A stretch of DNA of 64,000 nt, taken from contig OX940949.1 in the NCBI GenBank assembly GCA_954870475.1, positions 37,665,332 through 37,729,331 on the forward strand, given 5' to 3'. The stretch comes from Euphrasia confusa (taxonomy: Eukaryota > Streptophyta > Magnoliopsida > Lamiales > Orobanchaceae). The translations under genes and the position numbers were made by a program. The notes under the pieces were generated by a model. The model saw nothing but the letters and a program-made list of their open reading frames with translations, searched no databases and was not told where the DNA came from. This document shows positions 23,562-36,355 of this stretch, one piece after another; the stretch's first letter is position 1; each line of letters starts with the position of its first letter.

Positions 23562-25155
23562 TGTTGGAATTCGATATCCCGGGCTATTAAAATTGCGGAA
23601 ACCATAGCCCGATCAAACCCTTCGCCGGAGATCACATGAACGCCAACTCATCCGCCGGAGTCCGGCCTTTGGAGACCACGCGCCCGAAGACGCGTAGCCC
23701 GCCCCCAGCCGAACCCCCGCGAGCCGGGGTTCGTGTGATCGAACATGGCGTTCGATGGGGCTGCATCCGGCAGCCCCCAGCAGCAGGTCCGGCGACCTGC
23801 TGCCCGCCGTGGAGGAGCCCCCACCGTCGAGGTGGGGAGGTGACGGCACCAGCCCGCCACCGCCGGCACCAGCTCCCCTTGCGCGCCGAACCCTAGGCGT
23901 GCGATCCCACGCGGTCCGGTGGCTTCGCCACCACCGCGTGATCGCCCGTCTACTCCGGGTCCGAACATCCGGATCTTGTTCTACGGTATTTTCAATAAAC
24001 CAAAAACCGAAATAATATCGAGGGGGTTTAGATATTATACCTTCGATTCGTTGTTCGGAGAAACGAAATCAAACACCTTTGAATCTTCCCACGTATTCCT
24101 TGCACTCCGTTCGAACGTCGGGTGGGCGACGATCTATCGAACTCCTATGGATCTCCTTCAACTCTTTAGAACTATCAAATAATGATATTCTTGTCTCTTT
24201 AATTATGAAGGCCATGTAGTGCTTTTATAGGCTACGTAGGGGATCTAAAGGAGGTGGAATATTGGGCTTCTAATATTGAAGATTAAATTGAGCCCAATGC
24301 TCAAGTCCATTAATCCTTATCAATATTAATTTTATTTATTTTCCACTATATAAATAAAATTGCACTCCCAATATTTACCCATTTTATATCGAATAATATT
24401 TCTCCGGTAGTATTATTTATTCCGTGTATTTAAGATTTAAATATCCATGAATAAAATTTATTTATTGCTTAATAAATTTATTCATCTCTTTTATCCGAGA
24501 ATAGTACCACTCAACCTTATTTATTATGCGGAACAAATCCACTCGCGAGGTTTACATAATAAATCCTTATGAGCTCATCTCGGGGATATTATCAACCCTT
24601 TCGGGATACACTGTCTCGTCAAGAATTCACGGCATGCCATATATAAAATATAGTGACCCAACTTAACCGGTAATTGACCCAATAATTAAACCGGTCAATT
24701 CCTTTGGAAAATCAAAGTCACTTATACTAAATATACACACCCGCAATTCTATCGGGGATTAAGAATAAAATACTCTGAGATTTAAATTGATTATCCAAGG
24801 CAATCCTAATCAATAAATCTCAAGCGATCCGCCCAATACACCAAGTGTACAAGTGTGATAAAATAATCAAGATAAATTATTTTCTCTCTCACACAACGAC
24901 TATACCGATGGATTGGTCCGTGTCCATCTAGGTCGTGAGCAACTGTTTGATTAAATACGAGTAACCGATAGTATGATCTTCTGTGTGCCCATGCAACACC
25001 ATACTAACTACAACGTATAAAATCCAGGACTATAATTTTCATATATTAATTAACAATAATTAAAAGCAAATGAATGTTCGTTATTAATAGGTAAATGAAA
25101 GTGTACAAGGAGTTCATAATACTCAAATCTAGACATTAAGTATACTACTCCATCA
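23562..25155 (-). repeat. 3' LTR of element F
   Basis: 1594 bp. Compared with the 5' LTR it has lost the two hairpins GCGATCGC/GCGATCGC and CCCTCGGC/GCCGAGGG (about 44 bp replaced by ACCAG at about 23880). Otherwise very close to its partner. Confidence 0.92.
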
Positions 25156-25167
25156 ATCTCCCACTTA
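25156..25167 (-). other. Polypurine tract of element F
   Basis: Minus strand TAAGTGGGAGAT next to the 3' LTR. Confidence 0.85.
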
Positions 25168-25169
25168 TA

Positions 25170-28100
25170 CTAAGGTCTAGTCTTATCTTCCAAACTTCTG
25201 ACTCCCAAACCCTCCAAGTGCTTGTTATATACTTCCTTAGGAAGTATCTTGGTAAAAGGGTCCGCTAGGTTGTCCTCCGAAGCTATCTTGGTGACTATCG
25301 CATCGCCCCTCTTGACGATGTCTCGAATCAGGTGGTACTTGCACTCTATGTGTTTCATAGCACTATGGGACCGTGGTTCCTTACTGTTTGCCACTGCACC
25401 GCTATTATCACAATAAATTGTCATAGCCTTGGGCAAACTCGGAATCACATCTAAGTCCTGGAGGAAATTAAGGAACCAAACTGACTCTTTCGCTGCCTCT
25501 GAGGCTGCAACATATTCAGCTTCCATGGTAGAGTCCGAAATGCACTTTTTCTTAACACTCTTCCATGATACGGCTCCACCTCCCATAGTGTACACATAGC
25601 CTGATGTCGACTTACGCCGGTCCTTATCAGCTTGGAAATCCGAATCTGTGTAACCCAAAGGAATCAGATTGTCTGCCCCGTAACTCAGAACATAATCCTT
25701 AGTATTTCGCAAATACTTGAAAATGCTCTTTACGGCAGTCCAATGAGCCTTTCCAGGGTTACTCTGATATCTTGCCACTACGCCAACCGCATAACAGATA
25801 TCAGGCCTCGTGCATAACATTGCATACATTAAGCTTCCCACAGCCGAAGCGTAGGGAACTGCTTTCATTTCATCTTTCTCCTTCTGTGTCCGAGGACACA
25901 TCTCCTTAGAAAGATAAGTTCCTTTACTGAAGGGCAGTTCACCCTTCTTAGAATCTTGCATGTTAAAACGAGCCAGAATCGTGTCTATGTAAGATTGCTG
26001 GGATAGGTACAATGTTCTACTCCAGCGATCCCTTATAACCTTGATCCCTAGAACATGCCCGACTTCTCCCAAATCTTTCATATCGAATTGTCTAGACAAC
26101 CATCCCTTTATATCTGATAACATCTTTACACTGTTGCCAATGAGAAGAATGTCGTCTACATAAAGCACGAGGAACACCACCTTCTTTCCATCACGTTTCC
26201 AATACACACACGATTCGTCCATGCTTTGAATGAATCCAAAAGATTGGACTACTTCATCAAACCGCAGGTTCCACGATCTCGAGGCTTGTTTCAATCCATA
26301 AATGGATCGATTAAGCTTGCACACAAGATGATCTCGCCCCTTAGAAATGAATCCTTCTGGCTGTTTCATATAAATCGTCTCGTCAAGACTTCCATTTAGG
26401 AAAGCTGTCTTGACATCCATTTGCCACACCTCATAATCCATATGAGCTGCTATGGATAAGAGAATCCGGATCGACTTTATCTTGGCTACCGGCGAAAAGG
26501 TCTCCTCATAATCGATTCCTTCTTTCTGAGTATAGCCTTTCGCAACAAGCCGAGCTTTAAAGGTTTCAACCTTTCCGTCAGATCCTCTCTTCCTCTTGTA
26601 GACCCATTTACACCCAATTGGCTTTACGCCGTTTGGTGGTTCTACAAGATCCCAGACTTTATTAGAATCCATAGATTCTATTTCGGATTTCATTGCTTTC
26701 TTCCAAGAAGACGCATCTATATCTTGTACCGCCTCATCATAGGTCCAGGGATCGATTTCATGAACTCCAGGTACAGAGTCCGAAGACTCACCCAGTCCAA
26801 TCCATCTATCTGGTTGTTTAACAACCCTCCCACTACGACGGCGTTCCGGTGTATTTACAGTGACAGTATTAGGTGCAGGTTCTAGTGGTGTATCTACACT
26901 CGGTTCGGCTGTATCTAAGTCTTCTTTGTCTCCCCTTAACTCATCAAGTATTAGGTCACTCTTGGGCTTGTGGTCCATGATATAGTCTTCCTCTAAGAAC
27001 CGAGCGTTAGTACTTGTAACGATCTTCTGGTCCGTAGGACTATAGAACATGCCACCTTTAGTTCCTTTCGGGTATCCTACAAACAGCCGTAATTCCGATC
27101 TAGGTTCTAACTTATCAGCACCTTTTCGCAACACATGTGCTGGACAACCCCAGATCCGAATGTGTCCCAAGTTAGGCTTACGCCCACTCCACAATTCCAT
27201 GGGTGTAGTTGGCACTGTTTTGGTCGGAACCCTATTCAGAATGTACGCCGTTGTTTCCAAGGAAAGTCCCCAGAACAATACAGGTAAATCCGAGTAACTC
27301 ATCATTGATCGCACCATCTCCATAAGAGTCCTATTCCTTCTTTCTGACACACCATTCTGCTGAGGAGTATATGGTGAGGTCAGTTGGGATTCAATCCCAT
27401 TCTCTGCCAAGTATGCCTTGAATTCTCCAGACAGGTACTCGCCTCCGCGATCAGATCGCAGGCATTTTATGGATTTACCACGAAGGTTCTCCACAAGAGC
27501 CTTGAATTCCTTGAACTTGTCAAAAGAATCACTCTTGTGGCGCATCAGGTATACATATCCATACCTTGAGTAATCATCAGTAAAGGTGATGAAATACTCG
27601 TACCCTCCCCTTGCCTGAGTAGACATAGGTCCGCATACATCAGAGTGAATCAAATCCAATACTTGTTCAGCTCTCCGTCCTTTACCAGAAAAAGGACGCT
27701 TGGTCATTTTACCCTCTAAACAGGATTCGCAGGTTGGAAGGTCCTCTCCTTCAACATTGCTGATTAGACCATCAGCTTTCAACCTTTGAAGCCTATTTGA
27801 GTTTATATGACCTAGCCATAGATGCCACAAGTATAATTGATTCATCCTAGAAGGTTCCTTTCTCTTATTGGTGTTCGTAGATGTGTTATTACTCTCGGTT
27901 AGTTGCATCGTGTTAGACTCAGGATTTAGTACATACAAATCGTCCAACAATGTACCAGAACAGATAATCTCACTGTTTCTTCTTATGATCACAGAGTGGT
28001 CAAAAGAAACAGAATATCCATTCATAATAAGTTTAGAAACCGAAATTAAATTCTTTCTAAAGTTGGGTACATAAAGACAATTATGTAAAACTAAAACCCT

Positions 28101-28283
28101 ATCACTACTAAAACGTAAGTGAACGTCTCCCACTGCAACAGCCGCTACCCTCGCGGCATTGCCCATGTAGACCACGATTTCTCCCTCTCTAAGTCTCCGG
28201 GTTTCCTGGAACCCCTGCAATGAATTGCAGACATGATCAGTGGCCCCCGTATCTACACACCAGGTGCTGGTAGATAACACCAC
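25170..28283 (-). CDS. pol: Pol polyprotein of element F, open throughout
   Basis: A 1037-residue frame beginning just before the protease. Protease DTG is at about residues 11-13, followed by the pre-integrase domain with HLWLGHIN and the CESC zinc pair, the integrase core (IHSD, RSDRGGE and SERRNRT carrying the three acidic residues), RT with MDVKTAFLNG and YVDD, and RNase H with YTDSD, MEAEY and CDNS. The frame is also open upstream to 28355, where a TAG in the zinc knuckle interrupts Gag. The ATG used here is the first in the pol part; in a normal element pol is made as a Gag fusion. All catalytic residues appear to be present. Confidence 0.9.
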   Translation of the reverse strand: MVLSTSTWCVDTGATDHVCNSLQGFQETRRLREGEIVVYMGNAARVAAVAVGDVHLRFSSDRVLVLHNCLYVPNFRKNLISVSKLIMNGYSVSFDHSVIIRRNSEIICSGTLLDDLYVLNPESNTMQLTESNNTSTNTNKRKEPSRMNQLYLWHLWLGHINSNRLQRLKADGLISNVEGEDLPTCESCLEGKMTKRPFSGKGRRAEQVLDLIHSDVCGPMSTQARGGYEYFITFTDDYSRYGYVYLMRHKSDSFDKFKEFKALVENLRGKSIKCLRSDRGGEYLSGEFKAYLAENGIESQLTSPYTPQQNGVSERRNRTLMEMVRSMMSYSDLPVLFWGLSLETTAYILNRVPTKTVPTTPMELWSGRKPNLGHIRIWGCPAHVLRKGADKLEPRSELRLFVGYPKGTKGGMFYSPTDQKIVTSTNARFLEEDYIMDHKPKSDLILDELRGDKEDLDTAEPSVDTPLEPAPNTVTVNTPERRRSGRVVKQPDRWIGLGESSDSVPGVHEIDPWTYDEAVQDIDASSWKKAMKSEIESMDSNKVWDLVEPPNGVKPIGCKWVYKRKRGSDGKVETFKARLVAKGYTQKEGIDYEETFSPVAKIKSIRILLSIAAHMDYEVWQMDVKTAFLNGSLDETIYMKQPEGFISKGRDHLVCKLNRSIYGLKQASRSWNLRFDEVVQSFGFIQSMDESCVYWKRDGKKVVFLVLYVDDILLIGNSVKMLSDIKGWLSRQFDMKDLGEVGHVLGIKVIRDRWSRTLYLSQQSYIDTILARFNMQDSKKGELPFSKGTYLSKEMCPRTQKEKDEMKAVPYASAVGSLMYAMLCTRPDICYAVGVVARYQSNPGKAHWTAVKSIFKYLRNTKDYVLSYGADNLIPLGYTDSDFQADKDRRKSTSGYVYTMGGGAVSWKSVKKKCISDSTMEAEYVAASEAAKESVWFLNFLQDLDVIPSLPKAMTIYCDNSGAVANSKEPRSHSAMKHIECKYHLIRDIVKRGDAIVTKIASEDNLADPFTKILPKEVYNKHLEGLGVRSLEDKTRP

Positions 28284-28430
28284 TGATAATGTTTCGGTGA
28301 CTAAGGAAAATTTCGTACCTTTGATGAGAGGACAATCAGACCTCCAGTGCCCAAACTATTTGCATCGAAAGCATCTGCCTAACGGCTTGCCTTTCCCAAT
28401 CCGTGGTCTTAAACCACTGGGTCTCTTTGC
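28284..28430 (-). pseudogene. Gag C-terminus of element F with stop in the zinc knuckle
   Basis: The Gag tail up to the G insertion. It reads a basic stretch followed by CFRCK, then TAG at 28356-28358 where G and H have CAG, then FGHW. The CAG to TAG change is again a C to T in a CHG context. The other part of this Gag is at 37422-37706. Confidence 0.85.
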
Positions 28431-30088
28431 TGTTGGAATTCGATATCCCGGGCTATTTAAATTTGCGGAAACCAATAACCCGATCAAAACCATCCGCCGG
28501 AGATCACGCGAGCACCACGTACGAGCCGGAGCACGAGCCGAACGCACGACGAGGCCGAAGCCTCGCGCACGCCCAGCCCGAGCCCCCGCACGCGGGGCTC
28601 GAAGCGATCACCGATCGCACGCCGGCGATCGGTTGGGATGGGGCTGCTCCGGCAGCCCCCGCGGCGAGTCCGGCGACTCGCCGCCAGCTGGAGGCCCCCG
28701 CCTTCACGGCGGGGTTGGGCACGGCGCCAGCCCGTGCCCAGCGATCGACCCTCCACGGTCGATCGCACCCCCTCGGCCAAGCCGAGGGTTCGGCCCCCGT
28801 CGCCCCCGCCGAAACCCTAGGTGGGTCGACCGCCGCGATGTCGTGGTCTTCGACCACCATCGCCGGTTGATCCTCCTCCGGGGTTTCGTACCTCGGATCT
28901 TTGTTCTACGGTATTCTCGATAAATCAAAACCGAATAAATCAAGGGCGTTTAGATTTTGTACCTTTCGATTCGTTGTTCGGAGAAACGAATTCAAGATGA
29001 CCTTTGAATCTTCCCACGTATTCCTTGCACTAGCTTGAACGTCGGGTGGGCGACGATCCTCCAAGCTCTATGGATCTACTTCTCTCTCTACTTTCTCTCT
29101 CTAGAATTGTGATCTTCAAGTTATATATGAGAATAGAGAAGACCATGTAGTGCTTTTATAGGCTACGTAGGGGATCTAAAGGAGGTGGAATATTGGGCTT
29201 TCAATATTAATGATCAAATTGAGCCCAAGCCCAAATCTATTGATCTCCCATTAATATTAATTAATTTATTTTCCACTATATAAATTAATTGCACTCCCAA
29301 TATTAAACCATATTATATCCAAATAATATTTCTCCGTTAGTATTATTTATTCCGTGTATTTAAGATATAAATATCCATGAATAAAATTTATTTATTGCTT
29401 AATAAATTTATTCATCTCTTTTATCCGAGACTAGTACCACTCAACCTTATTTATTATGCGGAATTAAATCCACTCGCGAGGTTTACATAATAAATCCTTA
29501 TGAGCTCATCTCGGGGATATTATCAACCCTTCCGGGATACACTGTCCGGTCAATCATTCACGGCATGCCATATATAAAATATAGTGACCCAACTTAACCG
29601 GTAATTAACCCAATAATTAAATCGGTTAATTCCTTTGGTAAATCAAAGTCACTTATATTGAATATACACACCCGCAACAATATCGGGGATTAAGAATAAA
29701 ATACACTAAGCCTCAAATCAATTATCGCCGAGCAATCCTAATTGATGAGTCTCAATCGATCCGCTCAATACACCAAGTGTACAAGTGTGATAAAATAATT
29801 AAGACAAATTATTTTCTCTATCACACAACGACTATACCGATGGATTGGTCCGTGTCCATCTAGGTCGTGAGCATCTGTTTGATTAAATACGAGTAACCGA
29901 TAGTATGATCTTCTGTGTGGGCCCGACACACCATACTAACTACAACGTATAAAATCCAGGACTATAATTTGCATATATTTAATTAACAACAATTAAAAGC
30001 AAATGAATGTTCGTATTTAATAGGTAAATGAAAGTGTACAAGGAGTTCACAATACTCAAATCTAGACATTAAGTATACCACTCCAACA
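28431..30088 (-). repeat. 3' LTR of element G
   Basis: 1658 bp. Contains the seven-hairpin block at 28579-28788 with arms such as CGAGCCCC/GGGGCTCG and CCCCGCC/GGCGGGG, which differ from C by paired changes. Confidence 0.93.
28579..28788 (-). other. Seven-hairpin block in LTR of G
   Basis: Same slots as in C: CGAGCCCC/GGGGCTCG, CGATCGC/GCGATCG, GGGGCTGC/GCAGCCCC, GGCGAGT/ACTCGCC, CCCCGCC/GGCGGGG, GCGATCGACC/GGTCGATCGC, CCCTCGGC/GCCGAGGG. The second copy, at 35972-36181, has one change that leaves a G-T pair in the last stem. Confidence 0.8.
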
Positions 30089-30100
30089 ATCTCCCACTTA
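30089..30100 (-). other. Polypurine tract of element G
   Basis: Minus strand TAAGTGGGAGAT next to the 3' LTR. Confidence 0.85.
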
Positions 30101-30102
30101 TA

Positions 30103-33100
30103 CTAAGGTCTAGTCTTATCCTCCAAACTTCTGACTCCCAAACCCTCCAAGTGCTTGAAATATACTTCCTTAGGGAGTATCTTGGTGAAAGGGTCCGCTA
30201 GGTTGTCCTCCGAAGCTATCTTGGTGACTATCGCATCGCCCCTCTTGACGATGACTCGAATCAGGTGGTACTTGCGCTCTATGTGTTTCGTAGCACTATG
30301 GGACCGTGGTTCCTTACTGTTTGCCACTGCACCGCTATTATCACAATAAATTGTCATAGCCTTGGGCAAACTCGGAATCACATCTAAGTCCTGGAGGAAA
30401 TTAAGGAACCAAACTGATTCTTTCGCTGCCTCTGAGGCTGCAACATATTCAGCTTCCATGGTAGAGTCTGAAATGCACTTTTGCTTAACACTCTTCCATG
30501 ATACGGCTCCACCTCCCATAGTGTACACATAGCCTGATGTCGACTTACGCCGATCCTTATCAGCTTGGAAATCCGAATCTGTGTAACCCAAAGGAATCAG
30601 ATTGTCTGCCCCGTAACTTAGAACATAATCCCTAGTATTTCGCAAATACTTGAAAATGCTCTTTACGGCAGTCCAATGAGCCTTTCCAGGGTTACTCTGA
30701 TATCTCGCTACTACGCCAACTGCATAGCAGATATCAGGCCTCGTGCATAACATTGCATACATCAAGCTTCCCACAGCCGAAGCGTAGGGAACTGCTTTCA
30801 TTTCATCTTTCTCCTTTTGTGTCTGAGGACACATTTCCTTAGAAAGATAAGTTCCTTTACTGAAGGGCAGCTCACCCTTCTTGAATCTTGCATGTTAAAA
30901 CGAGCCAGAATCGTGTCTATGTAAGATTGCTGGGATAAGTACAATGTTCTATTCCGACGATCCCTTATAACCTTGATCCCTAGAACATGCCCGACTTCTC
31001 CCAAATCTTTCATATCGAATTGTCTAGACAACCATCCCTTTATGTCTGATAACATTTTCACACTGTTGCCAATGAGAAGAATGTCGTCTACATAAAGCAC
31101 AAGAAACACCACCTTCTTCCCATCACGTTTCCAATACACACACGATTCGTCCATGCTTTGACTGAATCCAAAAGATTGGACTACTTCGTCAAATCGCAGG
31201 TTCCACGATCTCGAGGCTTGTTTCAATCCATAAATGGATCGATTAAGCTTGCACACTAGATGATCTCGCCCCTTAGCAATGAATCCCTCTGGTTGTTTCA
31301 TATAAATCGTCTCGTCAAGACTTCCATTTAGGAAAGCTGTCTTGACATCCATTTGCCACACCTCATAATCCATATGAGCTGCTATGGATAAGAGAATCCG
31401 GATCGACTTTATCTTGGCTACCGGCGAGAAAGTCTCCTCATAATCGATTCCCTCTTTCTGAGTATATCCTTTCGCAACAAGCCGAGCTTTAAAGGTTTCA
31501 ACCTTTCCGTCAGATCCTCTCTTTCTCTTGTAGACCCATTTACACCCAATTGGCTTTACGCCGTTTGGTGGTTCTACCAGATCCCAGACTTTATTAGAAT
31601 CCATAGATTCTATTTCGGATTTCATCGCTTTCTTCCAAGAAGGCGCATCTATATCTTGTACCGCCTCATCATAGGTCCAGGGATCGATTTCATGAACTCC
31701 AGGTCCAGAGTCCGAAGACTCACCCAGTCCAATCCATCGGTCTGGTTGTTTAACAACCCTCCCACTACGACGGCGTTCCGGTGTATCAACAGTGACAGTG
31801 TCAGGTGCAGATTCTAGTGGTGTATCTATACTCGGTTCGGTTGTATCTAAGTCTTCCTTGTTACCTCTCAACTCATCAAGTATTATGTCACTTTTGGGCT
31901 TGTGGTCCATGACATAGTCTTCCTCTAAGAACCGAGCGTTAGTACTTATAACGATCTTCTGGTCCGTAGGACTATAGAACATGCCACCCTTAGTTCCTCT
32001 AGGATATCCTATAAACAACCGCACTTCAGTACGAGGTTCTAATTTATCGGCACCTACCTTCAACACATGTGCAGGGCACCCCCAGATCCGAACGTGTCTC
32101 AAGCTAGGCTTGCGCCCGCTCCATCGTTCCATGGGTGTTGAAGGAACCGTTTTAGATGGAACCAAGTTTAGAATGTGCGCTGCTGTTTCCAAGGCATATC
32201 CCCAGAACATTGTAGGTAAGTCCGAGTAACTCATCATTGAACGCACCATTTCCATAAGAGTCCTATTCCTTCTTTCTGACACACCATTCTGCTGAGGAGT
32301 ATATGGTGATGTCATTTGGGAATCAATCTCATTCTCTGCCAAGTATGCCTTGAATTCTCCAGACAGGTACTCGCCTCCGCGATCAGATCGCAGGCATTTA
32401 ATGGATTTACCTTGAAGGTTCTCCACAAGAGTCTTGAACTCCTTGAACTTGTCAAAGGATTCGCTCTTGCGGCGCATCAGGTACACAAATCCATACCTTG
32501 AGTAATCATCAGTGAAAGTGATGAAATACTCGTACCCTCCCTTTGCCTGGGTAGACATAGGTCCGCATACATCAGAGTGAATCAAATCCAATACTTGTTC
32601 AGCCCTTCGTCCTTTACCAGAAAAAGAACGCTTGGTCATTTTTCCCTCTAAACAGGATTCGCAGGTTGGAAGGTCCTCTCCTTCAACACCACTGATGAGA
32701 CCATCAGCTTTCAACCTTTGAATTCTATTTGAGTTAATATGACCTAGCCTTAGGTGCCACAAGTATAATTGATTCATCCTAGAAGGTTCCTTTCTCTTAT
32801 TGGTGTTCGTAGATGTGTTATTACTCTCGGTTAGTTGCATCGTGTTAGACTCAGGATTTAGTACATACAAATCGTCTACCAATGTACCAGAGCAGATAAT
32901 CTCACTGTTTCTTCTTATGATCACAGAGTGGTCAAAAGAAACAGAATATCCATTCATAATAAGTTTAGAAACCGAAATTAAATTCTTTCTAAAGTTGGGT
33001 ACATAAAGACAATTTTGTAAAACTAAAATCCTATCACTACTAAAGCGTAAGTGAACGTCTCCCACTGCAACAGCCGCTACCTTCGCGGCATTGCCCATGT

Positions 33101-33677
33101 AGACCACGATCTCTCCCTCTCTAAGTCTCCGGGTTTCCTGGAACCCCTGCAATGAATTGCAGACATGATCAGTGGCCCCCGTATCTACACACCAGGTGCT
33201 GGTAGATAACACCACTGACAATGTTTCGGTGACTAAGGAAAATTTCGTACCTTTGATGAGAGGACAATCAGACTTCCAGTGCCCATACTGCTTGCATCGA
33301 AAGCACTTGCCTCGCGGCTTGCTTTTCCCAATCCGTGGTTCAAAACCACTGGGCTTCTTTGCTTGCACTTCCAACTCGGCCACTAGAGCTTGTGATTCTC
33401 TGATCATATTTATTAGTTCATTTCTTTTGAAATCGTTTTTAAGCGATTCCTCAAGAGGACTGAACTTAATGAGTATGTCAATTACCTCTAGTCCGGCTTC
33501 CTTACTATGTCCTAACATTTTCTTGAGGTCATTTTCAATGTCCTCATCAGTTGGGACAATAGTGGATTCGGAAGGCTCAACAGTCTGGACAATGTCCAGA
33601 TTTCTTTTCCAATCAGTACTATAGGGAACCAGTGAGTTTTCATCTTTAAGTATATCACAAAGTGGGGTCACAGTCAT
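30103..33677 (-). pseudogene. gag-pol: Gag-Pol of element G with short Gag and one frameshift
   Basis: From the ATG at 33677, nine bases after the acceptor-like CTTATAG, the frame encodes a reduced Gag (zinc knuckle C125, C128, H133, C138, against 243-256 in A), then protease DTG, integrase with all three acidic residues, and RT with YVDD. A 1-base deletion near 30880 (CTTCTTGAA where F has CTTCTTAGAA) shifts the frame at the RT/RNase H junction; RNase H continues in another frame from about 30834. Upstream residues to 33707 are open but have no ATG. Without the deletion the product would be about 1200 residues. The Gag keeps the DWKRNLDIV segment and a degenerate LKKMLG segment but lacks the central capsid core. 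Confidence 0.93.
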
Positions 33678-35823
33678 TCCTAACCTATAAGCACATAAAA
33701 CAAACAAACAATTTAATATCCGATATTATCTCCCTTTAATAATATCATTAAATCACTAATCGCCTCTAAAATCCCATCAGGTAAAGCAAGCCACGATAGT
33801 GTGGACGTTTACTCACCCAAATGATTTAGCAATTAGATTTTCTTTGGTCGTACATCATCAATAGCGTTACCTCGATGGGAGGGATACTATGAAGCGTACC
33901 TAAGTGTTAACCACCGCTCAGTACTAAGAAGTTTGTTTGAGACTCGTATATCACCGCAAGCCACGATAGTGTGGACGTTTACGTTGACACACGGATCCCT
34001 CACTCCCTTCTATAACTGTCTACATCAATCGATCTAAAGTCCCATTCGATATAGCAAGCCACGATAGTGTGGACGTTTACTATACCAAAAGACTTATAAA
34101 ATTGAAACTCAATTACTTGACCCATTTAATCTTGTAAATCAAGACGTGGAGAATCATAAGTGAAACTCGAAGTTTCTAACCAGTGACTCACCATGCGAAC
34201 AACCCTATCTCTCATAAACGAGGGAGCCGAGCAGACAATCGATCCATCTATCAAAGAATGGTACGACTGCCTCTAATTTGTGTCCTCGACATGACCAAGT
34301 GACTTTGGCTCCATTCCACTCCCCGGGGTGAGAATGAGTCGACTTGAAATCAGCTTTGGAAAGACAAATTAGGCATTGTTTGATAAACTTAATCAATGTT
34401 TCTCGTAAGAGGGATTACAAGAACTCTCCTCCAATAACTTATCTATATAAACTTCAAAAGTTTATAAAAGTCACCAAGAGAGCAGCAATGGAGACCATGG
34501 GTATGTTTCCATACCCTCTCCCACTTAGCTTTTTACAATAAAGGGATACGCTATCTAGTGCATAAAAGTAAACACATATAGCATGCATACATGTAATAAA
34601 GCTCATAGTATTATCACATAGTCAAAATAATTACTAGAATATTATTTTCCGACTATTATGGCTTTACTCCATCTCCGTACGCATCTTCTAGTCTTCAGTC
34701 TTCGTTCTTGAATGCTCCATGTGACGAGAATATTAATTTCCAATATTTAAATCTATTTATTTTTAATAAATCCAAAAGATACTTAATTAATAATAATTAA
34801 GTCAATCGAATAAATCAAAAATAAAATTAAATATTATTAATATTTTTATTTATTTTATTTTCCCTTTCTACTTCATTAAATCTCTAGAATAATCCATCCA
34901 AGACCCACTTGGAATATTCTAGATGATTTCCATAATGAAATAAGGAAATAAAATAACTTGAGACTCTTCTACATTCCAAAATTAATTAATTTCCATTACT
35001 ATGAAAATTCCCATAAAATAGGAATAATCAATTAGGAAATAAATCAATCCTAAATTAACTTTTATTCCTTTCCAATTCTATTAAATCTCTAGGATCCTAT
35101 TCCAAGTAGAACTCGGAATACTCTAGAAGACTTCCATAATAGAATAAGGAAATAAAATTAATTCCAATTAATTCTTTTCCTAATCCATGAGAATTCCCAA
35201 AAATAGGAAAACTCAAATAGGAAAACCGAACTAATTAGGAAAGTAGAATTTACCGGGAGAGCACGAAGATCACAAGGACCCCCGCGCCCCCACCGGACCG
35301 CCATCGCCGGCCGAGGACCGCCGCCGCCGCCACCTAGCCGGCGCACCACCACCGCCGGTGGTCTCGCCGCCGGGAGGCGCGAATTCGGCGCCTCTCCTTC
35401 GATGGTTCGATCCTCCATGGATCGACCATGTTAGTCGATCCGAGTCCTAGCCCTCACGATCATCTCCTTCGTCACACGTCTTCTCCGGCGGTCGTTTCGG
35501 CATCGATCCAACGCAAAATAAATTACAAAATAAATTTTACACTATCCGGTATCGATTCTATACATGAAATCGACCCTATACAATTTCCGGAAAAACGTAG
35601 AACGTAATAATAAATCCTAAATTCGGTCAACCCCCGAATTTTTACTATTACAAGCATTCACCACCAAAAACGAATCTCGACATGTCCGAGAGTTTAATCA
35701 ATCCAACATTCATGACAAAATAAATTAAACGAATAATAAATTAAGCCATAATAGTCGGAACCCTGCAAGGTAGAACAATTTTATCGAAAATACCGCGAAC
35801 GTAAACCACGCTCTGATACCAAT
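33678..35823 (-). other. 5' leader of element G
   Basis: Non-coding. Triple motif at 33786-33812, 33956-33982 and 34054-34080, all three with the core CCACGATAGTGTGG. The AT-rich part carries the diverged direct duplication seen in C (about 34870 and 35075) and a GC-rich patch at 35260-35420. The PBS is at 35810-35821. Confidence 0.8.
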
Positions 35824-36355
35824 TGTTGGAATTCGATATCCCGGGCTATTTAAATTTACGGAAACCAATAACCCGATCAAAACCATCCGCCGGAGATCAC
35901 GCGAGCACCACGTACGAGCCGGAGCACGAGCCGAACGCACGACGAGGCCGAAGCCTCGCGCACGCCCAGCCCGAGCCCCCGCACGCGGGGCTCGAAGCGA
36001 TCACCGATCGCACGCCGGCGATCGGTTGGGATGGGGCTGCTCCGGCAGCCCCCGCGGCGAGTCCGGCGACTCGCCGCCAGCAGGAGGCCCCCGCCTTCAC
36101 GGCGGGGTTGGGCACGGCGCCAGCCCGTGCCCAGCGATCGACCCTCCACGGTCGATCGCACCCCCTCGGCGAAGCTGAGGGTTCGGCCCCCGTCGCCCCC
36201 GCCGAAACCCTAGGTGGGTCGACCGCCGCGATGCCGTGGTCTTCGACCACCATCGCCGGTTGATCCTCCTCCGGGGTTTCGTACCTCGGATCTTTGTTCT
36301 ACGGTATTCTCGATAAATCAAAACCGAATAAATCAAGGGCGTTTAGATTTTGTAC
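33685..36355 (-). other. Predicted leader intron of element G
   Basis: Donor-like AAAG|GTACAA in the 5' LTR; acceptor GTTTTATGTGCTTATAG just before the gag ATG. The exon between the TATA-directed start and the donor has no ATG. Prediction only. Confidence 0.5.

Noticed and set aside
33786..34080. Three spaced repeats that could suggest a CRISPR-like array
   Set aside because: Only three copies with unequal 170 and 97 bp spacers, conserved in all related plant retroelements; no cas genes. It is a leader motif.
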